Below are positions 34,118 through 42,634 of a stretch of DNA of 64,000 bases, one piece after another. This DNA comes from Streptomyces himalayensis subsp. himalayensis. GTDB lineage: Bacteria; Actinomycetota; Actinomycetes; Streptomycetales; Streptomycetaceae. The stretch spans positions 124,001 to 188,000 of the forward strand of contig NZ_JACEHE010000009.1 of the NCBI RefSeq assembly GCF_013778455.1. The letters run 5' to 3'. The notes below the pieces were generated by a model that saw only the letters and a list, made by a program, of their open reading frames with translations, was not told the DNA's origin and did not search any database. How positions within the stretch are numbered: the stretch's first letter is position 1; every line of letters starts with the position of its first letter. A program made the translations under genes and the position numbers.

Positions 34118-34894
34118 TCACTGGGACTGGACCCAGTCACGGATGAGCCGCGACGTGCGCTTCGGCCGCTCCTCGTGCAGATAGTGGCCGGTGGCCGCCC
34201 AGTGCTCGACGCGGGACTCGGCCACGTGCAGCGTGGTGCGTTCCCAGGCAGCCATCGCCTCGGACGTCCACACCGTCAGCGACGGGCAGGACCGCAGGCG
34301 CAGATACTGCTCCGAGTACGGGCGGATGCCGACGGCACCGGCGTCCAGGTACATGCCCGCGTACGCCTGCGCGATGACATGGCCCGGCGTGCCGAGAATC
34401 GTCCGCACGTGCGCGGCACGCAGGCCGTGCGGGGCAGTCTTGGCCAAGGTGGCCTCGATGAAGTCGGCCGCTTCCTCGGCGCCGCCCTTCTCGTACGCGG
34501 CGAGGTTCGGCCGGATGAAGGCGAGGTCGGATTCCGGGGCCCCATGAGCGGGGTCGAGGGCGATGACGGAATGCACCACGTCGGGATGGTGAACGGCCAT
34601 CAGGTTGACCACCTGCCCACCCATCGAGTGACCGACGGCGACGACGGGACCGGTGCCCAGACGTGCCACGAGCACTGCCAGGTCGTGCGCCATCTCGACA
34701 GGTGTGTTCTCTTTCTCCGGCACCGGCGAGCGGCCGTGGCCCCGCAGATCCGGCACGATCACGCGGAAGTCGTCCTCGAATGCTTCCGCGTGCCACGACC
34801 ACTCCCGGCCGTCGCCGCCCCAGCCGTGCACGAGCAGCACGGCGGGCGCATCTTCGGGACCCAGGTCTGTGTGGAAAAGGTCAACGGTCGTCAT
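34118..34894 (-). CDS. Alpha/beta hydrolase
   Basis: 258 residues. Oxyanion HGWGGDGREW, nucleophile elbow GHSMGG, His in ATGHYLHEE near the end; the Asp is in the SCPSLTVWTSEAM area or nearby and less clear. The fold resembles lactonases and haloperoxidase-like esterases. GGAGCGGG precedes the ATG. Alone on its strand. Confidence 0.88.
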   Translation of the reverse strand: MTTVDLFHTDLGPEDAPAVLLVHGWGGDGREWSWHAEAFEDDFRVIVPDLRGHGRSPVPEKENTPVEMAHDLAVLVARLGTGPVVAVGHSMGGQVVNLMAVHHPDVVHSVIALDPAHGAPESDLAFIRPNLAAYEKGGAEEAADFIEATLAKTAPHGLRAAHVRTILGTPGHVIAQAYAGMYLDAGAVGIRPYSEQYLRLRSCPSLTVWTSEAMAAWERTTLHVAESRVEHWAATGHYLHEERPKRTSRLIRDWVQSQ

Positions 34895-34928
34895 GGCTGC
34901 CCGCTCCGGTAGGTGATCAGCGCGAATT

Positions 34929-35135
34929 GTGCGGCGTGATGGCTCAACATCACGTACGGCGCATACGAGTTGCACCCGACACCGGCGGCACAGTACCGGA
35001 GCGCGGGTCACCCTGGGGCGTGCGTTGCGCGAGCTGCTCGACTCGTGGTGGGATGACCGTCCGGAGTGCGCCCGCGGTACCTGCCGTCGCAAGGCGGGGG
35101 CCGCCGCCGTGCTCTTCGCAGCCGGCCAACCGTAG
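34929..35135 (+). CDS. Possible small Cys-containing protein
   Basis: 68 codons from a GTG. The second half looks coding (LRELLDSWWDDRPECARGTCRRKAG) and the stop lies 7 bp before a terminator hairpin, which supports a real 3' end. The first half is Arg/Thr-rich and unconvincing, so the gene may be truncated. Confidence 0.3.
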   Translation: MRRDGSTSRTAHTSCTRHRRHSTGARVTLGRALRELLDSWWDDRPECARGTCRRKAGAAAVLFAAGQP

Positions 35136-35141
35136 GCCAGA

Positions 35142-35165
35142 GCCCCACCGACTGCGCGGTGGGGC
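35142..35165. terminator. 9-bp stem-loop terminator
   Basis: GCCCCACCG (35142-35150) and CGGTGGGGC (35157-35165) with a 6-nt loop lie just after the YceI gene stop (minus strand). Confidence 0.75.
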
Positions 35166-35190
35166 CTGTAGTTCGTCCGTCAGCAGATGC

Positions 35191-36105
35191 CTACTCCGGC
35201 GGGGTCGGGGTGTCGTGGCTGCGGTACATCGCCTGGACGTCCAGCTCCAGCTTGATGGTCGGGCCGACGACCGCGATGCCGCGGGCCAGCATGCTCCGCC
35301 AGTTCAAGGTGTAGTCCTCACGGTGCAGTTCGGCCTTGGCCAGGGCGGCGCACCGCAGCTCCTCACCGTATCCGCCGTTGACCGCGCCCAGGTAGGTGGT
35401 GTCGAGCCCCACCGTACGGCTCACGCCGTGCATGGTCAGTGAGCCCTGCACCGTCCACTTCGTTCCGCCGCGGTAGATGAAGCGGTTGCTGGCGAAGTGG
35501 AGGTACGGGAAGTTCTCCACGTCCAGGAAGTCGGCCGAACGCAGATGGTTGTCGCGGGTCTTGTTGCCCGTGGTGATGCTCGAGGCGTCGATTCTGACCT
35601 CGACCGAGGAGCGCTCCATCTCGTGCTCGACGCGTATGCCGCCGTCGAAGCGTGTGAAGCGGCCGTGGACGTTCGCCATGCCGACGTGCTTGGCGATGAA
35701 CCGGATCGCGGTGTGAGGAGGGTCGAAGAGCCAGATGCCGGGCGGCGGCAGTTCCAGCTGCGGGGCCGACTCCATCCGCACGTCGGCCATCGGCAGCATC
35801 GCGTCGGGCACGATGTCCACGCTCTCACGGTGCGGCTGCAGGCCCTCCGCGGTGATCATCATGCTGTAGTTGCCCGGGGGCAGCATCGCGCTGAACATCC
35901 CGTACGGATCGGTCGTGCCCTGCGCGGCGATGCGCTGCGACTCGGTCGAGGTCACGGTGACGTCGGCGCCGCCCAGCGGATGGCCCAGCGGGTCCGTCAC
36001 CGTCCGGCTGACGCCACCTGCTCCCGCCGGGAGTGGAAGCACGAGCCCCGCTCCGCCGCGAGGTCCGCCCAGTGGGCTCCTTCGCCGGAACAGTGCCAGG
36101 GCCAT
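35191..36105 (-). CDS. YceI-like protein with N-terminal carboxypeptidase-regulatory domain
   Basis: 304 residues. Residues 30-110 form a beta-sandwich of the CarboxypepD_reg type (GHPLGGADVTVTSTES, PYGMFSAMLPPGNYSM). Residues 125-300 are the YceI lipocalin-like barrel (FDPPHTAIRFIAKHVGMANVHGRF, LRSADFLDVENFPYLHF, GSLTMHGVSRTV). YceI proteins bind isoprenoid or amphiphilic ligands. No signal peptide. AAAGG 8 nt before the ATG at 36105 decides the start over an upstream GTG. Confidence 0.87.
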   Translation of the reverse strand: MALALFRRRSPLGGPRGGAGLVLPLPAGAGGVSRTVTDPLGHPLGGADVTVTSTESQRIAAQGTTDPYGMFSAMLPPGNYSMMITAEGLQPHRESVDIVPDAMLPMADVRMESAPQLELPPPGIWLFDPPHTAIRFIAKHVGMANVHGRFTRFDGGIRVEHEMERSSVEVRIDASSITTGNKTRDNHLRSADFLDVENFPYLHFASNRFIYRGGTKWTVQGSLTMHGVSRTVGLDTTYLGAVNGGYGEELRCAALAKAELHREDYTLNWRSMLARGIAVVGPTIKLELDVQAMYRSHDTPTPPE

Positions 36106-36157
36106 GTCGTTCACCTTTCATCGTGCTGCTTACGCTGTGTACTACGTGCGTGGGTGC

Positions 36158-36485
36158 CGGTCCGGGGAGGGGGCCTGCCACGTGTGCGGCCCGCAGTAGG
36201 CCGTCCACCGTTCGGTGTGACCTCTCACGGCCGGCGTAGGGCGCCGCGCGACTCGGCCGGGCCGCGCGCTCCACATTCGCCGAGGACCGTCCTGGATCCG
36301 CGAGGGAGCGAGGGGCGCCCAGCCGGCTCCCACAGCGCCCCGCGGGGCCTCGAAGGCCAGCGCCCGTCCGACCGCCACAGGCGCGGGGCGGCCGGCGCGT
36401 CGTACGCGAGCGCATACGGCAACACCACGGCGTGGACCTCGGCACGGCGGACCGAACCACCGAGTACATGACACATCTTATGGTG
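36158..36485 (-). pseudogene. C-terminal remnant of maleylacetate reductase
   Basis: Reading downward from 36485, one frame gives HHKMCHVLGG then AEVHAVVLPYALAYDAPAAP, the metal-binding and following helix of Fe-type maleylacetate reductases. Further pieces lie in the other two frames: GRALAFEAPRGA, RLGAPRSLADPG, ANVERAARPSRAAPYAG, VDGLLRAAHVAGP. At least two frame changes and loss of the N-terminal two thirds make it dead. It lies 224 bp beyond the FAD monooxygenase on the same strand, the order of hydroxyquinol-type catabolic clusters. Confidence 0.75.
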
Positions 36486-36654
36486 CGGTCCCGTGGTGGT
36501 TGCACCCGGTCGACGACGGCGCCGTGGAACGGCCCGAGCACGGTCGACTCGGTCGCCCCGGGCCTGGGCCTCGGTCACTTCGGCTTCGGCCGGCATGGGC
36601 CTTGGCCACTTGGGCCTCGGTGCGACCACGGGTGGGGCTGGATCGCTCTTCATG

Positions 36655-36700
36655 CTGTCCCTTGGTGTGTGCTCGGCCTGTCCCTTGGCGTGTCCTCGGC
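36655..36700. repeat. Tandem repeat, 23 bp x 2
   Basis: CTGTCCCTTGGTGTGTGCTC and CTGTCCCTTGGCGTGTCCTC begin adjacent copies at 36655 and 36678. They lie between the monooxygenase stop and the reductase remnant. A second, looser GGGCCTTGGCCACTTGGGCC-like duplication precedes them. Confidence 0.75.
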
Positions 36701-36708
36701 AGCCCTGC

Positions 36709-38460
36709 TCAGTCTCGTCCGAGAATCCGCCTCAGGGCTTCTGACAGTTGCCTCTCCGCGTCGTCGGGCGCGGTGGTGTGACGGAAGGCGATGTAGTTGT
36801 CCGGCCGTACGAGCAGGGCACCGGCGTCGCCGATCTCGCGCACCCGCGCCCAGTCGCCGTAGGGGTCCTCGTACTGCCGCCCCGGGCCGATGACCGCGCC
36901 CGCGATCTCGACGCCGAGTGCCTTCGTGGCGGCCTCGGCCGCCCGGATCCAGCCGTCACCGCCGATGCCGGTGAACAGGGTGAACCGGCCGTGGCCCGAG
37001 GCGTCCAGTGTGGAGATCTGTCGCCCGCCCCGTGTGATCCAGGCATGCGGCAGCTTGGCGCCGGGCCGGGTCGAGGGCTGATGGTGCAGCTCGGGGTCAC
37101 GATCGAAACCGGGGTCCTCGGTGCCGTCGGGGACGATGGCGTCCGAGACGTAGCGCTGGTTCATCTCGACGCCGTGCGCGTTGAACTCGTACACCTTGAA
37201 CGCGATGGCCTCCCGGAGCCTCTCGCGCTGCTTTTCGGCGGCCGGCGTGGCGTCCTTTCGGGCGGCGATGTTGGCCCACAGCTGCTCGGGTGTCTGCGGG
37301 GTGAGCCCGTTCAGGGCCTCGAAGACGGGAGCTGTCTCACCGATGCTCTGGTTGGCGCGGTCGACGGTCTGCCTGCCGATGGGAGCGCGTTCAGCAGAGT
37401 ACGAGTCGAGCAGAGACGCCGCAGCGGTGCCGTCGAGTACGTGCCTGAGCTTCCATGCGAGGTTGTAGGCGTCCTGGATGGAGACGTTGGAGCCGAGTCC
37501 GTTGGACGGCGGGTGGCGGTGCACGGCGTCGCCGGCGCACAGCACGCGACGGTCGGCGTATCGCTCCGCGTAGAGGTGATTGACCGTCCAGGCGGAGGAC
37601 GACTTGATCTTCACGGGGATCTCGTCGTCGCCGATGAGCCTCCGGACGACCGAGAGAGCGTATTCCTCGGTGAGATCGGGGGCGCCCGCGTCGAGGTCGT
37701 AGCCCCACACGATCATCCACTCGTTCCACGGCCGCACACAGCGCACGAGTCCCGCGCCGATGCCGCCGACCGTCGCTCCCGGGGCGAGTACCCAGTAGAG
37801 GGTGGAGGGGCGGTGAGCCGTGTACTTGCTCAGGTCTGCCTCGAAGACGATGTTGATACTGCCCGCGACGCCCATCCGGCCGACGGTCGGCAGGCCCGCG
37901 TTCTCCGCGACCCGGCTGCGCGCGCCGTCCGCACCGACGAGGTACCTGGCGCGTATCTCGTAGGTGTCACCGCGCATCCGGTCCTTGACGGTGGCGGTCA
38001 CACCGTCCGCGTCCTGCCCATGGGAGATGTACTCGGTCTCGAACCGGAGCGACGTGCCGCGCGCCACCGCCGCGTCGACCAGGACGGGTTCCATGAGGTG
38101 CTGCGGCATGTCGCACATGCGGCTGGGGCTGGCGAGCTCGTGCTCGGCCTGTACGTACGGGTCGTTCCCCCAGGAGCGAACGCGCCCCAGCTCCTCGCCG
38201 GCGATGCTGGTGCAGAAGACCGTGTTGCCCATCAGATGCTGCGGGGTGGCTTGCGCGACGACCTGGTCCTCGACGCCGAGGTCGCGCAGGACCTCCATCG
38301 TGCGCTGGTTGGTGATGTGGGCACGAGGTGTGTCGGCGAGGCTCGCGTAGCGGGTGACGAGGATGTTGGGCACCCCGTAGGTGCTCAGCGCGAGCGCAGC
38401 CGTGGCTCCCGCGGGCCCACTGCCCACGATCAGCACATCGGTCTCGACGGTGGGGGGCAC
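36709..38460 (-). CDS. FAD-dependent aromatic monooxygenase (TfdB / phenol hydroxylase type)
   Basis: 583 residues. FAD motif LIVGSGPAGATAALAL at the N-terminus, second NAD(P)H/FAD motif GADGARSRVAENAG, and GDAVHRHPPSNGLGSN for the flavin ribityl. The C-terminal thioredoxin-like domain of phenol hydroxylases follows. It should hydroxylate a phenol or resorcinol. Start at GTG 38460 with AGGAG 8 nt upstream. It is divergent from the Fis-type activator, with an operator-like palindrome between. A decayed maleylacetate reductase follows. Confidence 0.92.
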   Translation of the reverse strand: MPPTVETDVLIVGSGPAGATAALALSTYGVPNILVTRYASLADTPRAHITNQRTMEVLRDLGVEDQVVAQATPQHLMGNTVFCTSIAGEELGRVRSWGNDPYVQAEHELASPSRMCDMPQHLMEPVLVDAAVARGTSLRFETEYISHGQDADGVTATVKDRMRGDTYEIRARYLVGADGARSRVAENAGLPTVGRMGVAGSINIVFEADLSKYTAHRPSTLYWVLAPGATVGGIGAGLVRCVRPWNEWMIVWGYDLDAGAPDLTEEYALSVVRRLIGDDEIPVKIKSSSAWTVNHLYAERYADRRVLCAGDAVHRHPPSNGLGSNVSIQDAYNLAWKLRHVLDGTAAASLLDSYSAERAPIGRQTVDRANQSIGETAPVFEALNGLTPQTPEQLWANIAARKDATPAAEKQRERLREAIAFKVYEFNAHGVEMNQRYVSDAIVPDGTEDPGFDRDPELHHQPSTRPGAKLPHAWITRGGRQISTLDASGHGRFTLFTGIGGDGWIRAAEAATKALGVEIAGAVIGPGRQYEDPYGDWARVREIGDAGALLVRPDNYIAFRHTTAPDDAERQLSEALRRILGRD

Positions 38461-38525
38461 GAGTAACGCTCCTGACGTCAAAGGCACGAACAGGTATTGA
38501 TCTTGGCCCCCGGAGAGGGAGCGCG

Positions 38526-38546
38526 GGTGTCTCATTACGAGACACC
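38526..38546. promoter_or_regulatory. Operator-like palindrome between monooxygenase and activator
   Basis: GGTGTCTC (38526-38533) and GAGACACC (38539-38546) are perfect 8-bp arms around ATTAC. The TGTC-N-GACA form matches sites bound by AcoR/NtrC-type Fis domains. It lies 66 bp upstream of the monooxygenase start. Confidence 0.65.
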
Positions 38547-38600
38547 TCGGACACCCCCGCGTACCTTTCGTGGAGCGGTGGCCGATACGGTGATTCTGTC

Positions 38601-40484
38601 GTGACCACTACAGAGGACTTCCGCTCACCGATGACTCTCGCGCCGATCCGCCGTGCGCGTGAGCGCTTTCTGGCCGATCTGCCGCTACCGGACGGCATTC
38701 CGGACGACGTCGTCGCGGGGTGGCGCCGTGCACGATTCTTCGGCGTACAGCGCGACCTGACGGCCGACCGGGACCTTGCCGCCGCCCCTGCTTCTCCGCT
38801 CCTCGCGGCGGCCTCCCCCGTGCTGCAACGCCTTGTGCCCGTGCTGGGCGACCGGGACCACGCGATGGTGCTCGCCGACGAGCGCTGCCGCGTGCTGTGG
38901 TGGCACGGCCGGCGCCCCGTCGCGGCGCTGCGGCACGATCTGTCGGAGCGGGAGGTCGGCCACAACAGCGCCGCTGTGGCGCTCCGTACGGGACTGCGCG
39001 CCGAGGCGCACGGGCCGGAACACTTTCTGGACCTGTGGCAGGACGTGTCGGCGGTGAGCGTACCCCTGCACGCACCCGAAGGGGCACGCGCGGTGGGCAC
39101 CGTCACCGTGGTGACCGACCTGTGCGCGGGCCGCGGCTCTCACCCTGGCACGGCCCTCGCCGAGGCGACAGCGGCCGCGGTCGAGGCGGAACTGGCGGCC
39201 CGGTGGCAGCGTCCGGCCGAGCGGTTGCTGCTGGACGCCTACCTCCGTGAGAGCGTCAGCGGGCAGGCCGTGGTCGCCCTCGACGGGAGGAATCGATTCG
39301 TCAACGAGGCCGCGGCACGGCAGCTGTCGCCCGAGGCGCTCAGCCATCTGGAACGCCGTGCGGTAGCCCTGATGCACGGTGAGAGCGCTTCCGACGTGCC
39401 GAGGCCGCGCGGAGGGGAGAGATCGTACGGGCTTCACGAGCCGGACGAGGCGCGGGATCGGGACCAGGCGCAGGAGCGGTGGGGAGTCCGCGAGCCGTTG
39501 GACGTGGACATGCCCGACGGCTCGGGGCAGGCTGCGCGGCTGACTCCGGTACGGCACGGAGACACGGTCATCGGCATCATCGCCGTCGCGCGCAGGACAT
39601 CACCGAGCCCGGGCCCCGGGTCACCGGGCCCGGGCGGATCCCTGCGCCAGGCCGGGAAACTCGCCGCGCTGGCGGGCAGTTCCGTCGCGTGGCGGCACGC
39701 TACGGCACGGGCCGCGGAACTCGCCCGAAGCTCCTCCCAGCCCCTGCTGCTGACCGGTGAGCGGGGCTCCGGAAAGACCGCTGTGGGCCGCGCCCTGCTT
39801 CTGGAGCGGGACGGCACCGAGCCGCTCACGGTCGACGCCGCTAAGGCGCCGGACGGAAGGCTCGCAGCGCTCTGCGCCACCTTGACGAACCGTCAGGACA
39901 GCCCAGGATGTCCCGCGCGATCACTGCTGCTGCGCCACGCCGAACGTCTCGGCCAGCGCGACGTCGCCGCACTCATCGCGCTGCTCGACGAGTCCCCGCA
40001 CCTGCCCCTCGTGATCACGTACACGCCCGACGCGCCGGTCGGACCCTGTCTGCAGCGGCTACTGGACGGCCTCTCGGCCCGTTCCGTCGTCCTGCCTCCG
40101 CTACGCGGACGCCCCGAGGACATCGAGGAGTTGGCGTCCCGCCTGGCACCGGAGCCGGCCCCCGGACACCCCCCGCTGACCTGGACCCTGGACGCCGTAC
40201 GCGCACTTGAACAGCACTCCTGGCCCGGTAACGTCACCGAACTCGCCCATCTCGTCCGTGCCGTGGCCGAACAGCGCCGTGCGTCCGGCCCCGTGCGGCG
40301 CTCCGAGCTCCCGGACGCCGTGCAGGAGAGGCCGGCCACGCGACGCCTCAGCGCGATCGAGCGCGCCGAGCGCGACGCGATACTCGAGGCACTGCGCCGC
40401 CACGGTGGCAACAAGGCACGCGCGGCCGCCGCACTCGGCATCGGCCGCGCCACGCTTTACCGGAAGCTGCGCGGCTATCGGTGA
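38601..40484 (+). CDS. GAF / AAA+ / Fis-type transcriptional activator (AcoR-like)
   Basis: 627 residues. N-terminal GAF-like sensor (about 60-200, VLADERCRVLWWHG, EVGHNSAAVALRTG), a PAS-like middle (about 215-330), an AAA+ domain with Walker A GERGSGKTAVG near 390, and a C-terminal Fis HTH (ILEALRRHGGNKARAAAALGIGRATLYRKL). The sigma-54 contact GAFTGA loop is not visible, as expected in a genus without sigma-54. It probably controls the divergent monooxygenase in response to an aromatic. GTG start with a weak ribosome site. Confidence 0.88.
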   Translation: MTTTEDFRSPMTLAPIRRARERFLADLPLPDGIPDDVVAGWRRARFFGVQRDLTADRDLAAAPASPLLAAASPVLQRLVPVLGDRDHAMVLADERCRVLWWHGRRPVAALRHDLSEREVGHNSAAVALRTGLRAEAHGPEHFLDLWQDVSAVSVPLHAPEGARAVGTVTVVTDLCAGRGSHPGTALAEATAAAVEAELAARWQRPAERLLLDAYLRESVSGQAVVALDGRNRFVNEAAARQLSPEALSHLERRAVALMHGESASDVPRPRGGERSYGLHEPDEARDRDQAQERWGVREPLDVDMPDGSGQAARLTPVRHGDTVIGIIAVARRTSPSPGPGSPGPGGSLRQAGKLAALAGSSVAWRHATARAAELARSSSQPLLLTGERGSGKTAVGRALLLERDGTEPLTVDAAKAPDGRLAALCATLTNRQDSPGCPARSLLLRHAERLGQRDVAALIALLDESPHLPLVITYTPDAPVGPCLQRLLDGLSARSVVLPPLRGRPEDIEELASRLAPEPAPGHPPLTWTLDAVRALEQHSWPGNVTELAHLVRAVAEQRRASGPVRRSELPDAVQERPATRRLSAIERAERDAILEALRRHGGNKARAAAALGIGRATLYRKLRGYR

Positions 40485-40486
40485 CA

Positions 40487-40520
40487 GGCCTCCGGCCGGC
40501 CCTCAGGACCGCCGGAGGCC
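40487..40520. terminator. 10-bp bidirectional terminator
   Basis: GGCCTCCGGC (40487-40496) and GCCGGAGGCC (40511-40520) lie between convergent stops. Confidence 0.75.
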
Positions 40521-40526
40521 GACCGC

Positions 40527-41510
40527 CTACCAGCGGTGGTGTACCTGAGGCCGGATCCGCGTGTCGTACAGCTCCCGCACCGCCGCAAGCGTGGTCTCGG
40601 GGAGCGGCGGCAGCTGCGCGGCCTCCGCGTTGGCGCGGGCCTGGGCCGCCGAGCGTGCGCCCGGGATCACGCTGGTCACGCCGGGCTGCTGGATGATCCA
40701 CCGCAGAGCCGTCTGGGCGGGCGTGGCTCCCTCGGGGGCCAGGGCGGAGAACTCCGCTGCCGCCTCGAGACCGCTCTCGTAGTCGACTCCGGAGAAGGTC
40801 TCGCCCTGATCGAAGGACTCGCCGTGCCGGTTGTACGTCCGGTGGTCGTCGGCGGCGAACACGGTGTCCTTGGTGTACTTGCCGGACAGCAGTCCGGAGG
40901 CGAGCGGCACGCGCGCGATGATGCCCACTCCGGCCTCGGCGGCCGCCGGCAGGACCTCCTCGAGGGGCTTGAGCCGGAACGGGTTGAGGATGATCTGGAC
41001 GCTCGCCGTGCCCGGGCGGGCGATCGCGGTCAGCGCTTCGGCGCACGTCTCGACGCTCACGCCGTACGCGGCGATGCGTTCTTCCGCGACGAGGGTGTCG
41101 AGAGCATCGAAGACGGCGTCCGACGAGTACACCGGGGTGGGCGGGCAGTGCAGCTGTACGAGGTCGAGCGTGTCGACGCCGAGGTTCTTGCGTGAACGGT
41201 CGTTCCAGGCGCGGACGTTGTCCAGCACGTAGTTCTCGGGGATCTGCTCGACCCGGCGGCCCATCTTGGTCGCGACGAACACCCCGGCGTCCGGCCGCTC
41301 CCGCAGATAGCGTCCGATCAGCTGCTCACTGCGGCCGTCACCGTACACGTCGGCCGTGTCGAAGAACGTGACGCCCGCGTCGACGGCCGCGTCCAGGACG
41401 GCCAGCGCGTCATCTTCCCGTACGTCGCCCCAGTCGGCGCCGAGCTGCCATGTGCCCAGCCCCACCACGGACACGTCCCGGCCCGTCCTGCCCAGTACTC
41501 GCTGTTCCAT
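40527..41510 (-). CDS. Aldo/keto reductase
   Basis: 327 residues, TIM barrel. Catalytic tetrad: Asp and Tyr in FFDTADVYGDGRSE, Lys in VATKMG, His in VQLHCPP. NADPH-binding tail VIPGARSAAQARANAEAA. The ATG at 41510 starts the conserved EQRVLGRTGRDVS; an ATG 9 bases upstream is also in frame; neither has a strong ribosome site. A LacI-type palindrome lies 68 bp upstream. Confidence 0.93.
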   Translation of the reverse strand: MEQRVLGRTGRDVSVVGLGTWQLGADWGDVREDDALAVLDAAVDAGVTFFDTADVYGDGRSEQLIGRYLRERPDAGVFVATKMGRRVEQIPENYVLDNVRAWNDRSRKNLGVDTLDLVQLHCPPTPVYSSDAVFDALDTLVAEERIAAYGVSVETCAEALTAIARPGTASVQIILNPFRLKPLEEVLPAAAEAGVGIIARVPLASGLLSGKYTKDTVFAADDHRTYNRHGESFDQGETFSGVDYESGLEAAAEFSALAPEGATPAQTALRWIIQQPGVTSVIPGARSAAQARANAEAAQLPPLPETTLAAVRELYDTRIRPQVHHRW

Positions 41511-41577
41511 GAGGCGCATCGTACGTTGTGGGCCCCAGGCCGTTCGTCGTCCGGGCCGGGGCCGGGTGAGAGCCCCG

Positions 41578-41591
41578 TGAGAGCGCTCTCA
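41578..41591. promoter_or_regulatory. LacI-family-type palindrome
   Basis: TGAGAGCGCTCTCA is a perfect 14-bp palindrome of the kind bound by LacI/GalR regulators of sugar genes, 68 bp upstream of the aldo/keto reductase start and just after the VOC gene stop. Confidence 0.5.
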
Positions 41592-41599
41592 AGGCCGAG

Positions 41600-42397
41600 T
41601 CACGATACGTCCGACACCTTCGGCATATCGCCCGTGGTCGTAGCGACGTCGATCACGGAGAACGACGCGCCCCGCGGGTCGCTGAGCGCCGCGAAACGGC
41701 CGAACGGGGTGTCCATCGGCCCGAACCTGAGCACCCCGCCGCGCTCGGTGGCCTGGGCCACGGCCGCGTCGCAGTCGTCGACGGTGAAGTAGACGTTGAT
41801 GTACGACGGCACTTCGGGAGGGAACTCCTCCGTCATCTTCATCCGTCCCAGGACCGCCTCGTCCCCGAGGTTGTAGAGGTTGAAGTCGATGGCGTCGTCC
41901 TCCAGGCGCTTCACGCTGTACGGGAAGACGGCGGGGAAGAAGGCGTCCGACTTCTCGGGCTCCCGCGTGAAGATCTCGGCCCAGCAGTACGCGCCGGGTT
42001 CGGCCTTGGCCTCAAAGCCCTCATGGGTTCCGGCCTGCCACACCCCGAAGGCCACACCGCTGGGGTCGCGGGCCAGGAGCATCGAGCCGAAGTCACCGAC
42101 CTGCATCGGTTCCATCAGCACCTCGCCGCCGGCCTCACGGATCTTCTCGGCGGTGGCGGCGACGTCCGGTGACGCGAGATAAAGGCACCAGGCCGACTGG
42201 CCCTCCTGGCCGGGCATCGGAGGCACGACGGCGGCCACCGCCTTGCCGTTCGAGTACGCCTGCGTGTAGTTGCCGTACTCCGACGACGACTCGCCGAACG
42301 TCCAGCCCAGCACGTCACCGTAGAAGCTCTTCGCTCCCTCGACATCGCTGAACATCGCATCGGCCCAACATGGTGTGCCCTCAGGTTCTACGGCCAT
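41600..42397 (-). CDS. Two-domain VOC protein
   Basis: 265 residues. First module: TPCWADAMFSDVEGAKSFYGDVLGW; second: GAYCWAEIFTREPEKSDAFFPAVF, ending GRFAALSDPRGASFSVID. It is the same type as the 14781 gene and CFP-30B-like glyoxalases. Substrate unknown. A weak GAGAG lies before the ATG. Confidence 0.88.
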   Translation of the reverse strand: MAVEPEGTPCWADAMFSDVEGAKSFYGDVLGWTFGESSSEYGNYTQAYSNGKAVAAVVPPMPGQEGQSAWCLYLASPDVAATAEKIREAGGEVLMEPMQVGDFGSMLLARDPSGVAFGVWQAGTHEGFEAKAEPGAYCWAEIFTREPEKSDAFFPAVFPYSVKRLEDDAIDFNLYNLGDEAVLGRMKMTEEFPPEVPSYINVYFTVDDCDAAVAQATERGGVLRFGPMDTPFGRFAALSDPRGASFSVIDVATTTGDMPKVSDVS

Positions 42398-42424
42398 GAC
42401 TCTGCTCTCTCCCGCTCGGCGATC

Positions 42425-42462
42425 GGTCCTTGGCTGTTGGTCCTCGGCTGTTGGTCCTGCGC
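42425..42462. repeat. Tandem repeat, 14 bp x 2.5
   Basis: GGTCCTTGGCTGTT at 42425 and GGTCCTCGGCTGTT at 42439, then a partial copy. It lies upstream of the VOC gene in its promoter region. Confidence 0.8.
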
Positions 42463-42570
42463 GACGGTGGCTCGCCTTCGCCCGTTCGGCGGCTCCCTCT
42501 GCCACGCTAGCCAGTCACCCGGCGCCCCGCGCGCCGAGCGCGCGACTCCCTCGCACCGCCGGAAGGGAGG

Positions 42571-42606
42571 GGGCCCCACCGCCATGCGGCGATCTCGGTG
42601 GGGCCC
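42571..42606. terminator. 11-bp stem-loop terminator of the chaplin gene
   Basis: GGGCCCCACCG (42571-42581) and CGGTGGGGCCC (42596-42606), 29 bp beyond the chaplin stop on the minus strand. Confidence 0.8.
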
Positions 42607-42634
42607 GACCCGTACGGTGCTGTGCCGTCGGGTG

